A stretch of DNA of 64,000 nucleotides, from the NCBI GenBank assembly GCA_015501605.1, contig JADNRZ010000007.1, forward strand, positions 1,364,001 through 1,428,000, written 5' to 3'. The notes below the pieces were generated by a model. It had not been told where the DNA came from, did not search any database, and saw nothing but the letters and a program-made list of their open reading frames with translations. The DNA is from Panaeolus papilionaceus. Its lineage: Eukaryota > Basidiomycota > Agaricomycetes > Agaricales. Position 1 is the first letter of the stretch; each line of letters opens with the position of its first letter. This document shows positions 24,308 to 35,705 of the stretch, in pieces. Both the position numbers and the translations under genes were made by a program.

Positions 24308-24682
24308 AGAACCACTCCTTGTTCAGGCTGCGAATCAGTATTTACTCATTTTTTGATGTTTTGATTTTTTGATTTTTTTTTTGAATTAGTTACTTACCTC
24401 TCGATTATCACTCTCTTACATTAAATATATGCCAGGCTCATTATTGTAATATTTCCTCCGTGTCAGATACCCTCAACAATATAAACTTTTAGGCGCTGAG
24501 AAACAGCTTAAAGATTGGTCCTTCCAAGGACTTGAATCGATGGACTGGCTTGTGTTAACTCTTAGTTCTTCAACTACTCGGAGAGCTTTGGCGGCGTTGG
24601 GAGGGAAGAGCATGTGCCTGGTCTGCTTTAGGCATACTGCTACAACTACACATTTTCCGACTCATCTGTCCTGACCTTGTAA

Positions 24683-25140
24683 ATGGAGAAAGCAAAAACC
24701 AAGGTGAGTCTTGAATTAACGTGACACGAAGAGCGAAAATTATCGTGACACGTCCAGATGGTTCTTGATTACCACGGAATCCCCACCTCCCCGTTTGCAT
24801 GTGTTCCTCCTCGCAATGACTGGCCGGGAGAGGCTTCAGCACAAACGACGATGGAGAAGAATATGTAGAAATCTCGATATGCCGATGCACTCCGCCAGTT
24901 CCCGATGTTCGTCAAACCCTGCTGACAATAGTGGTGTGGGTATCCAGCCAGAAAATAAGGTTCATAACGAAGTTGAACTGCGAAAAGTAATCGAAAGGCT
25001 GGCGAACCAATTCCAGATCAAATGATACTCGTCGAGAGGTTTCTTCGGGGGAGGGAATTCACTGTCAGGATACTGGAGACTGGTGCACAAGCTAAAGCTG
25101 TTGAACAAGATAATGGAATGGAAATGAACCATGATAACGC
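24683..25140 (+). pseudogene. Dead D-Ala-D-Ala-ligase-like ATP-grasp gene
   Basis: Three reading frames together give the ATP-grasp core of a D-alanine-D-alanine ligase-like protein: MVLDYHGIPTSPFA near 24759, then FPMFVKP, ADNSGVGIQPENKVHNEVE, ELRKVIERLANQF and ILVERFLRGREFTVRILETG to about 25085. The frame shifts between MFVKP and ADNSGVG, a stop codon follows QFQIK at 25022, and another shift comes before ILVERF. A stop also follows TTMEKNM. Such homologues occur in some basidiomycetes. The N-terminal domain is missing. Identity rests on these motifs in the right order and spacing. Confidence 0.55.
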
Positions 25141-26017
25141 TTCACGTGCAGCCCTAGCTCATGGGGTTGGTATGCGAGAGGGATGGAGAGGAGGGATGAC
25201 ATGAGATGGAAGGAGACCCTTGAGTGTGCTGGGTGTCAGGGAAATGAAGACAAGGCAAAGACTGAGTGACGTAGTGAACAGGGACATGGTGCGTGAATGG
25301 GTTACGTGGCATTCTCGGAGCGCGCTGCAGACAGTTATTTCGAGCCAGACAAGGAGCTCTCCAAGTAAATCTGATGAAATAACTTGAAGGCGACCACGAA
25401 AAGACACGGAAAGGGGCAAGTCGCGCCGCGAGCGATTTCCCAATTTTGTATTAATATTATGTAAAGCGAGCCAAGCATGGGCAAACATTTTTTAAAAGCA
25501 CGTCCAACGTTTTGCAATGTCCGTTGTTGACATTGGCCCAGAACCTGTCACACCTCTACCTACATTTCTCTGCAAACGAATGCTCTTGATGCTGAAATTT
25601 CTGTTAAATATCCTCCTGTGACCCCGTCTCATGGTTGATCAGTTTTGTGTCCACATACGCTGCTGCTCGTCAACTCGATGTTGAACTCGCAAACTCCGAG
25701 TCAGCATGGTCTAAACTTTCATCTTGTCAGCTCATTCCCAGACTCGCTTGCCTATAATCTCGCACTCCAAATGCCCTAACACCTGTTTTAATCCAGCTCT
25801 AGATTAACTCTGAGAGACGAGGAGATCCGTGCTAGGCTGCCAGCGGACGACGCCATTTCCATCTTTGGGATTGACGATGGTCTGGAAACAAGTCGCGACA
25901 ATGCAAGGAGGTGCAATGCTTGCAATTTCATCCATAAAGCAACGCCAATTCGTATAATTAACACCTTTCATACTGATCTACAACAAATTCTTTCTCATCC
26001 ATCCACCAAAAGCCAAC
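25141..26017. other. Intergenic stretch
   Basis: Short frames on both strands with no recognisable content. The first part could hold further remnants of the ATP-grasp gene. Confidence 0.35.
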
Positions 26018-27511
26018 ATGTCTATCCCTACCACTCACGCCCAAATCAAGGAGAAGTTAGACGCGAAGACCAGCACTCCTACGGCTTCCGATTCTGCTTC
26101 TCCTTCAGAAAAACCAGCATTTCACTGTGTCTTTGCTGTTCCAAAAGCATTTATTTCGCCACTGACGAGGGGTTCTGTCCAACACGAGAGTTTGTCACTA
26201 GATCTGTTCAGTGCGCCAAAACGTGCACGCATACTGTTGAATCAAAATCTTGTGTTATAGTGCTTCTCCTCTTGGTTGGTCTTCACATCGACAAATCTGA
26301 GGTCCTCTATTGCCCTGGACTTGTTGATTCTTTCAAACTTTATATTCAGCTGGCCTCGCGAGAAGCTGAGCACGCCCGGAAAACCCTAGCCGCTTCACTC
26401 GCCAAAAAAGAAGAAATTGTCGATCAAGTGCCAAATCCTGGTGGATTGAAACTGGAGCTCCTTACTGCCATGTTGAATGTTGCCTCATTCTGGGGGTAGA
26501 CCTACAAATTCTTCTCCCAATACGAGTCTATCCAGGAAACATTTCCAGTCGGTTCCTGACTGCCCCTCGGATACTATCTTAAGGACTCGTGTAGGTCAAG
26601 TTGTCGGCGCCTTCGTGCAAATCCTTGAGAAGATTGCCTCAATACTGACTAAAGCAGTCTTGTCAGCAGACAAAGATATTCTTCTGTCGATTTTGTCTGC
26701 GCTTCCCAGTCTTTTGGATGCGACTATGGCAATTTCTGATATCTTCGAACTGAATCCCCGGACTGAGTTGTTCCACAAAAAAATTCCGGAAATTTTATGC
26801 CTCGCAAATAGGCTTAAACGATCATTATTATGGTGAGTTGACTTTATTGCTCACGTTTATGGCATAGTTCTTATTATTTTTCATTCTCCGGCGTTGATCG
26901 CAATGGTCCTAGATGTAATGTGTCCGATTCGACGAAACACTTCATGATTCACTCCTGGGTGTGCACTGCTGACCAAATTAAGGACTGCTGTCTGGTCGAC
27001 CTTGCCGAGTTCCTACAGCGCCAGCCATCGCAGGCTTCACCAGCACACAACGAGGTTGCGTCTGCCTGGGTAACTAAAGAGGAGGCTATCGAGGTGCTCA
27101 AGAAGACCTTGTCCGCTAGTTCTGGGAATGCAGCCCTTCGCTTTTGCTCCCTGATTGACATTACCCTCGGAATGGTGCATCAATATCCTGACTTCATACA
27201 ATCTGTTCTCGACTCAAAACTTCATCTTGCCATCCTGGAGTCCTTGCGAAAATTGCGAAGCGCTCGACCCGAACTCCCATCTGGTGAGCTTTTGATGTCA
27301 CTCAAACGAGTTGATCTATTTTTCAAGTAAGTTTCTTGTTACTTTGTCTACGGCTCGCTAACCTTGTTCCTTTAGCGATTGTTATAATCTCATCAAGGAC
27401 CATGACACGAGAACCTCGTTCGTTTCAGCATTGTCGAAAGTACCCATACCGCCGAGTGTGCTCGCCAGCGGCGAATTGTCTGTTCTGTTTGCTATGAACA
27501 TGACGCCCTAA
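26018..27511 (+). pseudogene. Unrecognised multi-exon gene, probably disrupted
   Basis: Start ATG at 26018 opens MSIPTTHAQIKEKLDAK, but the following coding stretch (cysteine-rich, then HIDKSEVLYCPGLVDSFKLY, from about 26110) lies one frame away. An intron 26493-26534 (GTAGAC...TCCAG) joins it in phase 2 to KHFQSVPDCPSDTILRTRVG. The next intron (26833-26912, GTGAGT...CCTAG) would join TG to A and form a stop codon. The following exon 26913-27326 and last exon 27376-27511 are again coherent, ending SGELSVLFAMNMTP. The protein would be helical with no family I know. Either the gene is dead or I have misread one or two junctions. Confidence 0.45.
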
Positions 27512-27925
27512 TAACCTATCGCCCGTATTTACAGTCAATTTATTTTTATGATTATTTCCCTTTATTATATCTTTAATGCGTCAAATAAAACCTTGTTAAT
27601 TTAGATCACATTCAGAACGAATTGTCAACGTGAATATTGAAAGGGTACCACCTACCCTGTTGTTCTCAGATGCTCCAAACAAAGCAAAGGATACCATTGT
27701 TGGCCTTGGTGGCCTTTCGAACCACCCCATTGTCGTTAAGCTGAAATCATAGCTGGGTAACCGATGTAAATACTGGCCCTATCACGTCTACAATGGTACT
27801 GTAAATACCTTGCACTGCGTAGCGTACCTACACCTTCCACTCACTCATCACACCATCAGACCCTCAAAACAATGTTCGAACTCAATCTGAAATGTCCTGC
27901 CGAATGATACGATGACATCAACACC

Positions 27926-28267
27926 ATGCTCTGTGCCAATTGTGCAGGCGACATCCTCGACGACATGACCCATGCGCCCAACAAGGACTCGGAACATGAA
28001 CTCACGGATGAGAAGGAAATAGCCCGCACACGCGCGCTTCTGAAAAACCCGATGTCAAATTTAAAGCTCCACCGCGTCCAATTTATCGTTAACACCATCG
28101 TCGACCAGATGCTCTTTCTGGATTACATCTTGGTGTCGATCCAGGCTGAGAGAAAGAAACTCAAAGGGCGCGTTGTGGGTTCATGGGAGCTTGAGCGTGT
28201 GAAATGCCAGACATTGATCGAGAATGTGTTTTGGTTTCTTGAGCACATCCTTTCGAGAACGACATAA
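27926..28267 (+). CDS. Hypothetical protein, about 113 aa
   Basis: An open frame with coding-like composition and a CxxC near the start (MLCANCAGDILDDM), then a helical segment (LHRVQFIVNTIVDQMLFLDYILVSIQAERKKLKG). A second frame (28289-28516, ending MIRCSSMFGLGDW) could be a further exon, but no clear splice pair was found. Not recognised. Confidence 0.35.
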   Translation: MLCANCAGDILDDMTHAPNKDSEHELTDEKEIARTRALLKNPMSNLKLHRVQFIVNTIVDQMLFLDYILVSIQAERKKLKGRVVGSWELERVKCQTLIENVFWFLEHILSRTT

Positions 28268-28838
28268 GATCGGTCTGATGCGCCTGGGTTGAGACTGGGA
28301 GATCTGTTTACAGGACCCTCAACTAGAACCCGTCCTGTGTCCCCATCGAGGTGTGGGAATTATCACAACTTTCTACCGCTTCTCAAAACCGGGTATGACG
28401 CGACGACGATAGCGCAGGCGCATGCTGTGGACAAGGTAGACATGGAAAGGAGGAAAAGGGAATATATTCAGGGTATGATACGGTGCTCGTCGATGTTTGG
28501 GCTTGGGGACTGGTGATGCATAGGTATCAATAATTATCATACTCATCTTGCCGACACTGGCATCGAACTAAATACCTAAAATATGTACATATATCTTTGC
28601 AGTATGTGGCAGTGAAATTACCAGTTTCATTTCTCCTTTTTGTTGTCCGAATCATATTGGTCTTCAAAAAATTAATTCAATTAGGGTGGTTCAAGGTTGT
28701 CGTATGCGGGCGCTGGATCTTGTGCCTAAGCTATATGCAGGCTGTGCTTTCATCTCATCCCAAACAGGGCATTGAACTTGTACTATTCGTTGTATTCGCC
28801 CTTTCTCTTTCACCCTCTTCCATCGCTATAACCACGCT

Positions 28839-31800
28839 ATGGAGACTACTCGATCCACTAGTGGCACTCCATACTCGCGAGTTCTTGATGAAATGAGGAA
28901 GCTGGGACTTGTCTATGCACAGCGTGTACCGACCATTCCAAGCCCGGACATAACCCACCAGGGCAAGTATGATGGGGAGCCAGCTATGAAGGAACAGGAG
29001 CCCAGGTAAACACTCTTACTACTGTAGATAAAAACGAGCTTTCACTGATATGTACTTTGATGTTGGATCAAACTAGTCAGACTTCAAGCCCCACCAGCAT
29101 GATCAGCGCTTCCAAACTACTGGTGTCTGGTGGAACTTTCAATCAGACGACGAAACATCATGTCACTTACCATCTCAGCTTTCCCCGTATGTTCTTCGTC
29201 CAGTGAGGGTTTCGAAGCTATGTTGACATTTAAGCCTTGTTAGCCCTTCCAAGTGATGCCCAAGTCGAATTTAACATGTCCTCGGATTCGGTATGCTATA
29301 AGAACGGATTTACTCCCTGTTTCAGGCCTCTCACCTTCAAAAAATTCAGGGTTCTGGTTCTGTGCATATCTCACCCACAAGCAATTCTCCCCCTACAACC
29401 AACAATGTCTCAGACCCACTGCTAAGCAACGAGAACTCAACCATGCCAATAAGCTTCGAGGATTTTGTCTCTTCGCTTTCCCAGACAAGCGTCTATGTGA
29501 CACCCCGACTCAAAGGGAACAACCGCATTTATGAGCTAAACATGCTCAAAAAATGCCGAGGCTACCCTTTATGGGTCCCAGAATGCAGTCAAAGCCTTCC
29601 TATCGAAAAACGGCGGCTCGGAGTGGACATTGGTGATGTTGGGCTTATTGACAAAGACGGATGTTTCGTGTTTTTATTCAACATCCTCCTTCCCATTGAC
29701 CACCCGTTTCACCCTGAGGTTATGCCACAAGGGTACACCCCAGTTCGGCATCGATCGCACGACTTAGTAGTATCGCGCCCGCTTCGAAATGACACTGCGC
29801 TGACAAGTATGTCTGTAAGGAGGCTGGTCGGCGGTTGCAGGTGAGTGATATGCGTATTGACACTTTACATATATTCACTATGTTGTAGCTCTCTGGAGCA
29901 GAAGTTCGAGATCGTCTCATCAGAAGGGGCAGTTCTCGCACTCCCAGAAGGAGCGCAAACCTACAGGATCCAAAATGTCAGCAAATGGGAGATATACATG
30001 GCCAGACACATCGAAAGCTGGTACGAATACGTCAAGGTTACGCTGGGCTATAAAGCAAACAACGGGGACATCAGGTTGGTCACTGGGTGCGACAAGGCTT
30101 GTTCTTGGGGGATGGCTGTAGCAGAGCAAGGGCCCATCTTTCCACATACCTACGAGCTGGAATTTCGAGAAGCAGTGGATAAACGCGGCCCGGTTAAGCA
30201 TATGTGGGAGTGTAACAATGGCATCGTCGAAACCCGGACAGGGCCTTACCAAGAGGAAGTCCAACCTCTCCTCTCAGATAGATCCGAGTCCGACATCACT
30301 TGGCCGCCCATCTTCAATCAGTGTTTATTCGTTGAATCGTTGAACAACAGCCTAAGCGCCGAATTGTGGGCCAAAATATGTATCAAAACTGAGGACATGT
30401 ATAATGAGGATTTCTCATCCTCCCCATCAACAGCACCTCAAGATCGCGACCATCATGATCATAATTCTCCTTCAAACGCAGCTCCGGACACATCGAAAGG
30501 AAAGGGTCCTGCAACAAGTTCACGGAGCTCACCTAATGATTCGCAATCTGATTTCGTTGGCACTAATCAAATACTTCAAGCATTATACACTGTATGTTCA
30601 TTCACTGTTTCCCTCGGAAATGTGTATGCTAAATGCCACTTCAACCCAACAGGATCATCACCCAGTCGATCGCTTATGCAAATTTATGCTATCTCTGTTT
30701 CCCCAAGCACAAGTGGCCATACTCAATGATCGCAGGTGGTGTGTTGCGCTGGGAGGTATACCCGTGCGTTGTTAATGTTCCCTGTAGCGGGTTTGAAGTC
30801 TCATAATAAATTAAATTATTAGGAGTCGATATCCAACGGGTTCTGGGATTTGAAGTTTTACAATGACTTGATATGCGCTCTGTTGCTCGAAAACAGCTTC
30901 GAGCTTAAGGATGGTAAGTTTCCAAATGAAAAAAAAAATCAAGCCAGACTAATGAAATCCTCTCTGTCATAAATCACATCAAAATTTAAACGACTCTCAG
31001 ACATGATGGTACATCTCGTCCCATCCATCCCACCAGTCGACTCAGTGTTCACAACAACAAACGAAGAGGTGATGCTCCATAATATATTGTCTGAGCTTGC
31101 AGTGCTTTGTCGTCCGTACTGATATATATATGGGTTATAGATACCCTTCCGAGGAAGGGTGAAGGAATTGGCTGAACGGTACCGGTTTACAAAACACAGC
31201 CATCACGACATACACTCAGAGCAATCAAAATCAATTCTCAAGGATACCGCGTACATCTTCGACAGATTGATTTACGTAGTAAACACTGGTATCGCCTCTT
31301 TCAGAGCTTCTGAAGGGGGGAATATGTCAGAGTCGGAACTCCTGGACGCAATGCAAGACCAAGCCAACGAGTTACTATTCAGAGACCTCCAAGACGAAGG
31401 CTCCTCGGCGCTCAATCCCGGTCGCGACAGCATTGGTAACCCCTTACGATTTTTCCCATGCTACTCCTCGACATACCTGGAGATTTTTAAAGGTTTGGGA
31501 TCCATGCTGAAGATTATGCAATACGATCTCCATTGGCATGACTCAATTGCCGACATATTTGATGAGTACACCGACAACAGCGCTAGTGAACTTGAACATT
31601 GCCGAGATCAGCTGGGAATCATGGCTGGGACTTCTGAGTACCAAGCACCCTCGAGCATAGCGAGAACAAGCATCAAGAAATCAGAGGTATTTATTGTCAT
31701 TGGTCAAAGATCACCACAATTCAAGTTTCTGACTCATATGTACAGATAATGGCCAAACCTGCTGAGCGCATTAATAAGGGATTGACAGACACACCAGTAA

Positions 31801-31868
31801 CAGTGGCGACCCAGCCTAACTTGCCGCGGGATGAGCTTTCCAATTTATTTGGTGGTAAATGGGCATAG
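28839..31868 (+). CDS. Family member A: GGTF motif plus CRGYPLW/GDVG core, 815 aa
   Basis: Ten exons: 28839-29005, 29077-29186, 29244-29290, 29350-29840, 29889-30591, 30653-30755, 30824-30913, 31001-31068, 31141-31686 and 31746-31868; phases 2, 1, 0, 2, 0, 1, 1, 0, 0. An N-terminal helix (SRVLDEMRKLGLVYAQ) is followed by VSGGTF (72-77) and VTYHLSFP (about 85-92), then a linker, the core with CRGYPLWVPECSQ (177-189), GDVGLIDKDGCFVFLFNI (203-220) and GDIRLVTGCDK (331-341), a Ser/Pro-rich spacer, a DHHPVDRLCKFMLSLFPQAQ segment, and a helical C-terminal module with DLHWHDSIADIF. The donor after exon 6 (G-GTATAC) was chosen because the site used in member D would put a stop in exon 7. No known catalytic motif; function unknown. 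Five relatives lie within 35 kb. Confidence 0.7.
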
Positions 31869-32547
31869 GGAAGACGCTCGGGTACAGGTTGGGTTTTGTG
31901 GACCTGTGCTCAACCCGAGACCGTGGGCGGGTAGTTCGGTATAAAGTTGAATATAATTCATAAGTTTTATTGTGTATACTGTATACCTGTAATATATATT
32001 TTGATGGGGACATGATGCTATAACTCTCATATTCTCATAATTTTTATAACCTTAGCCTTGGTCTTTCGCAGATGCGCTTAGTTGATCCCGTTATATTCCG
32101 CCAGGCGGCCTGAGCTAGTGATAGGAGGGGACTTACGTGGATCGCAACGTAATTGTATGATAGATAGATAATCTGGAAATAGGAAATGGTTAAAATAATT
32201 GGTGGGTGACCATCATGTGCATCGGTTCCAGAGTGCAGCATACTTGGATCAATGGTCTGCGGGATCAGTTCAAACAGTGACTGCAGTGGAAGTGACACAC
32301 CAGTGCAACTGTCATATGTAGAAGGGTAATAGTCACGTCTCGCCCGCTTTTAAGTTAGCTCCCTCTCAAGACACATCGTCATTTTGTTAGCCCACTCTTT
32401 CATTGGGGGATATGCTCAAGGTATTCATGAAGGCGAGAAAGCGCAATCCAGACAGGAATAAGGTTCGTTATATTTGCCGTTCACGTCCTTATCGTGCGAT
32501 CTCAAGTCTACATTTGCTCCTATGCGTACAATTCCTTCGAACGCAAA
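31869..32547. other. Intergenic stretch between family members A and B
   Basis: AT-rich, with no coding signal on either strand. It includes the 3' flank of A and the promoter of B; no clear TATA box is seen before 32548. Confidence 0.4.
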
Positions 32548-34068
32548 ATGACAACAACAAAAACACAGCCTAACCAGATATACGAGAGGCAATTACTCGG
32601 GAAAAAAAGGGGATTCCCTTTATGGATTCCAGAATGTAATCTCTCCTGGCACGTCGAGAAACAAAAACAAGGAATCTGCGTTGGTGATGTCGGGCTGATC
32701 ACGAAAGATGGAAGCTTTACCTACTTGTTCAACATCACTGCCCCCATAGACCACCCATTCCAGCCTCCTAGGATGCCCGAAGGCTACGAGCCAATCCATA
32801 CTGCTGAGAGAGATACTTCGATGCTCATGTATTTCAAACCACGGAGTTGCTTGACCAGCCTTTCTGTTAAATCTAAGGAATTCGACACGGAACCCCCAAT
32901 CTTTTTACAGTAAGTACACTCACCTTTCGCTGTGCTCGACATCGAGGTTAAGATTCTTTGTGCGCCATCGTTGTTTCACGTAGTCCGGATGAAGTCGCAT
33001 TCCAGATATCCGCAGCAGAGGGTGCGATACTTACCCTCCCCAAAGGGGCGATGTCCATGGATATGGATGGGAACATCGGCGGATGGCGTGATTACATGGC
33101 CAAACACATCGAGAGTTGGTATACGTACGTCAATTGTATTCAGCGCCGCGAGGCAGAAAACGGCGACATCAGACTGGTCACTGGCTGCGACAAGGCCTCT
33201 TTTTGGGGCGTGGCGGCTGCCATGAAGCACCCTGGGACGCATCAATTGCGATTTCGACCTGCGTCTGGCGATTTGGCTGAGTCTGTCTATCATGTTTGGC
33301 AGTGGACACCAAATAACGGCCTTGAGGCTCGCACGGGTCCGAGTGTAGGCGAAATACGACACCTATTACCCGATACCACTAGTACTGGAGACCGCCAGCT
33401 TTATAACCAATGTGTATTCGTACGAACTATGAATGCGACGTTGAGCAACGATGCCTGGATTAGGGCTAATAATGGTGTCCCATTAGCTGCGAGCAATGGC
33501 TCAGAAGGCACATCAGCGCAACATCGGTCTTCAATTGCACGGCAAAACTTCCCAACTCCTGGAGGGAATTCCGATACCTCAACCGGCTATTCAAATATCT
33601 CGTCTTGGACGGGTAGTCATTCTTATGCGGGTGGAGTGTGCGATGACGCTGAAGCACAACTCCGGCATTATACGGTTAGTAATGTTCAGTCACCTTTTTC
33701 TCTCTCTGATAATCGCTGAACAATGCTCGTTCAGGATAACCATCCATCCGACATAATAAACCGGTATCTGCTTGACTATAGCCCCCAGTCAGACGTTGCG
33801 ATTACGCACGACAACGATTGGATATCCCTTCTTGAGGAGGTACGCATTTTCACTACTTACAGCGCATCGCTGAAGATTAAACTACAAACAACAGGATTCT
33901 GAATTTCCAGACGACGAGGAGCTTCTCCATGCGGTTATCTCTAATCGAAAGGTTTGTATAGACAAAGGTTTGCAAGGTATTCCTATAGTCTCAAACACGC
34001 AAATAACTGATACTAGGGGATATAGACATGAATGTGGTCGAACTCATGCAACCAGAGAGCCCAGTTGA
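32548..34068 (+). CDS. Family member B: core only, N- and C-modules missing
   Basis: Exons 32548-32909, 32984-33674, 33735-33839 and 33895-34068 (about 443 aa). It starts directly at NQIYERQLLGKKRGFPLWIPEC, without the helix and GGTF motif of the other members, and keeps GDVGLITKDGSFTYLFNI, GDIRLVTGCDKASFWG, and NHPSDIINRYLLDYSPQSDV. In members A and D an intron follows at about 33951; here splicing to the homologous exon (34019 onward) does not keep frame, and reading through ends at a stop at 34066. The C-terminal helical module is absent. The 3' end overlaps the start of member C, so B and C may be two halves of a broken gene or a fused one. Confidence 0.55.
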
Positions 34069-35593
34069 CTCGAGTGAAGACAAATCCAACGATGAGCAAG
34101 CACTTCATTTTGCCATGGACATCGATCCAGGTATGTTGGTGCTGCTATAAGCACTCGTTTAGCATGATCTACTTCAACGATGTTGATTAATTGCCGAATG
34201 ATATCTAGACACTGATCTGGCGAGGTGGGACGAGCGCATCCGTGGTGTTTTTCCAGGTACCTCTGGAAACCCTGGTCGCGAACAGGTGTCAATCGAGGGA
34301 GACCAGTCTCCGTTCTCTAGTGTGGAGTATCCCATGCAACTTATTGCTCGAGATAATTCGAAAGAAGTAAAGACTCCCGCTACCAATCAGGAATCGAGCC
34401 TAAGTCAACCTGCGGAACCTTTTGAAGGAGATGGTGGTGGAATCGACCAACCTTCGTAAGTACTTTATCGTGGAATACAAAACTAACTTATTGATATTAC
34501 GATTGAATTCAGCCTTGTCGCCACTGGGAGAATGACGCTTTCTGGGCCCACGTTCATCACTACACATACACATCAGATTAGGGATAAGGAAATCGTCTAC
34601 AACGTAAATATACAGCGTAAGCTATTGCTGTCATAACAGGGGGAAAATATTCTGATGGTTTCGATTTGCAAATAGAGCCTCCAATGGGTGCATCAGGTGG
34701 ACAGATGAGTCCAAATTCGTCGCAGAAGGTCGTCTACAACCTGAATTTCCCGGGTACGTTATTTTATTCATAAAAGGCGGCAAAATCGTGTTGAATGTTC
34801 AAGGAAATCCAAATAGCTATAAATCCTCCAACCGATACTCCAGGTGAAAATTTCAGCGGTCAAAATATGTATACGGTGCAGAATATCTTCTACAACGTAA
34901 ATATATCGGGTACGCTATTTCTTTCATAAATGGGGCGGGGAACGTGCTGATTATTTACGGGAATGAAAACTCCAGCAAGTGCATTAGGTGAACATATGAG
35001 TCCAAATACGTCGCAGGATGTCGTCTACCATGTAAACTTCCCGCGTACGTCATTTCTTTTATCCAAAGGGGGAATTTGGTGCTGATTGTTCAAGCAAATA
35101 GAGCCCCCAACAGGTGCCCCAGGTGAAAATTTCAACCAAAATACATCGCAGAAAATCTTCTACAACGTGAGCTTCCCGGGTACGTTATTTCTCATACATG
35201 GCGCCAAAATTGTACTGAGTGTTCCAAGAAATGCAAACGGAGTCTCCATCAGGCAGTGGAGGTGAACAGATGAGTCCAAATAAGTCGCCGAAGGTTGTGT
35301 ACAACGTGAATTTCGCGCGTACGTAATTTCATTCATACAAAAGCGCTAAATGGTGTTGAATATCCAAGGAAATTGAAATGGATTCAGACGATCCAAAGGG
35401 TGCTGATCATGCCGAGAAACAAACAGATTCCGATGAAATCGCGGATCCTACAACCCGCGATGAGAAACATCGACAATCTCTCCCTCCCCGTCCCCCTCTC
35501 CCTCCCCCTTCCTCCCCATATCTCCCTCCCCCCCTCTCTCTCCCTCCCCCAATGCGTCTTAACACTTTAAAGTATCCCAAGGACGACAAGTAG
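34028..35593 (+). CDS. Family member C: protein with tandem VVYNVNFP repeats, 355 aa
   Basis: Nine exons: 34028-34130, 34209-34455, 34513-34616, 34676-34753, 34817-34909, 34976-35044, 35102-35179, 35229-35318 and 35388-35593, totalling 356 codons in one frame. Residues about 1-117 are acidic and disordered. Exon 3 encodes a GGTF-type motif (MTLSGPTF...KEIVYNVNIQ), the counterpart of the single motif exon in members A, D, E and F. Five further exons repeat it: VVYNLNFP, IFYNVNIS, VVYHVNFP, IFYNVSFP and VVYNVNFA, each preceded by a Pro/Gly/Ser linker. The C-terminus is proline-rich (PPRPPLPPP) and ends at 35593. No GDVG core follows in frame, though a fragment lies at 35622. The repeats suggest a beta-solenoid-like or aggregating segment; function unknown. 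Confidence 0.6.
34513..35318 (+). repeat. Tandemly duplicated exon array (six units)
   Basis: Units of about 126-160 bp, each an exon of 69-104 nt plus an intron of 49-66 nt. Introns start GTACGT/GTACGC/GTAAGC; several share TTATTTCTTTCATA near the 5' end and end near CAAATAG or CCAAG. Units 2-6 are all phase 1 at both ends, so any unit can be added or lost without breaking frame. The intron similarity shows that exon and intron were duplicated together. Confidence 0.75.
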
Positions 35594-35621
35594 CAATGCC
35601 TCCAGACCTTATCGCTCTCAG

Positions 35622-35705
35622 ACCGGCATCAGCGGCTTGTCATTTAAATTTGAACTTAACAATAAAGTCTATGAGCGAGCTATGCTCGATAAGGGTCTAG
35701 GATGT
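35622..35705 (+). pseudogene. Fragment of a GDVG-family core exon
   Basis: Encodes FKFELNNKVYERAMLDKGLG, which lines up with FEANNKVYERKMLEKCRG and similar sequences at the start of the core in other members. Similarity stops abruptly at about 35705, right where CRGYPLW would continue. It suggests member C is the 5' part of a once longer gene. Confidence 0.6.
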
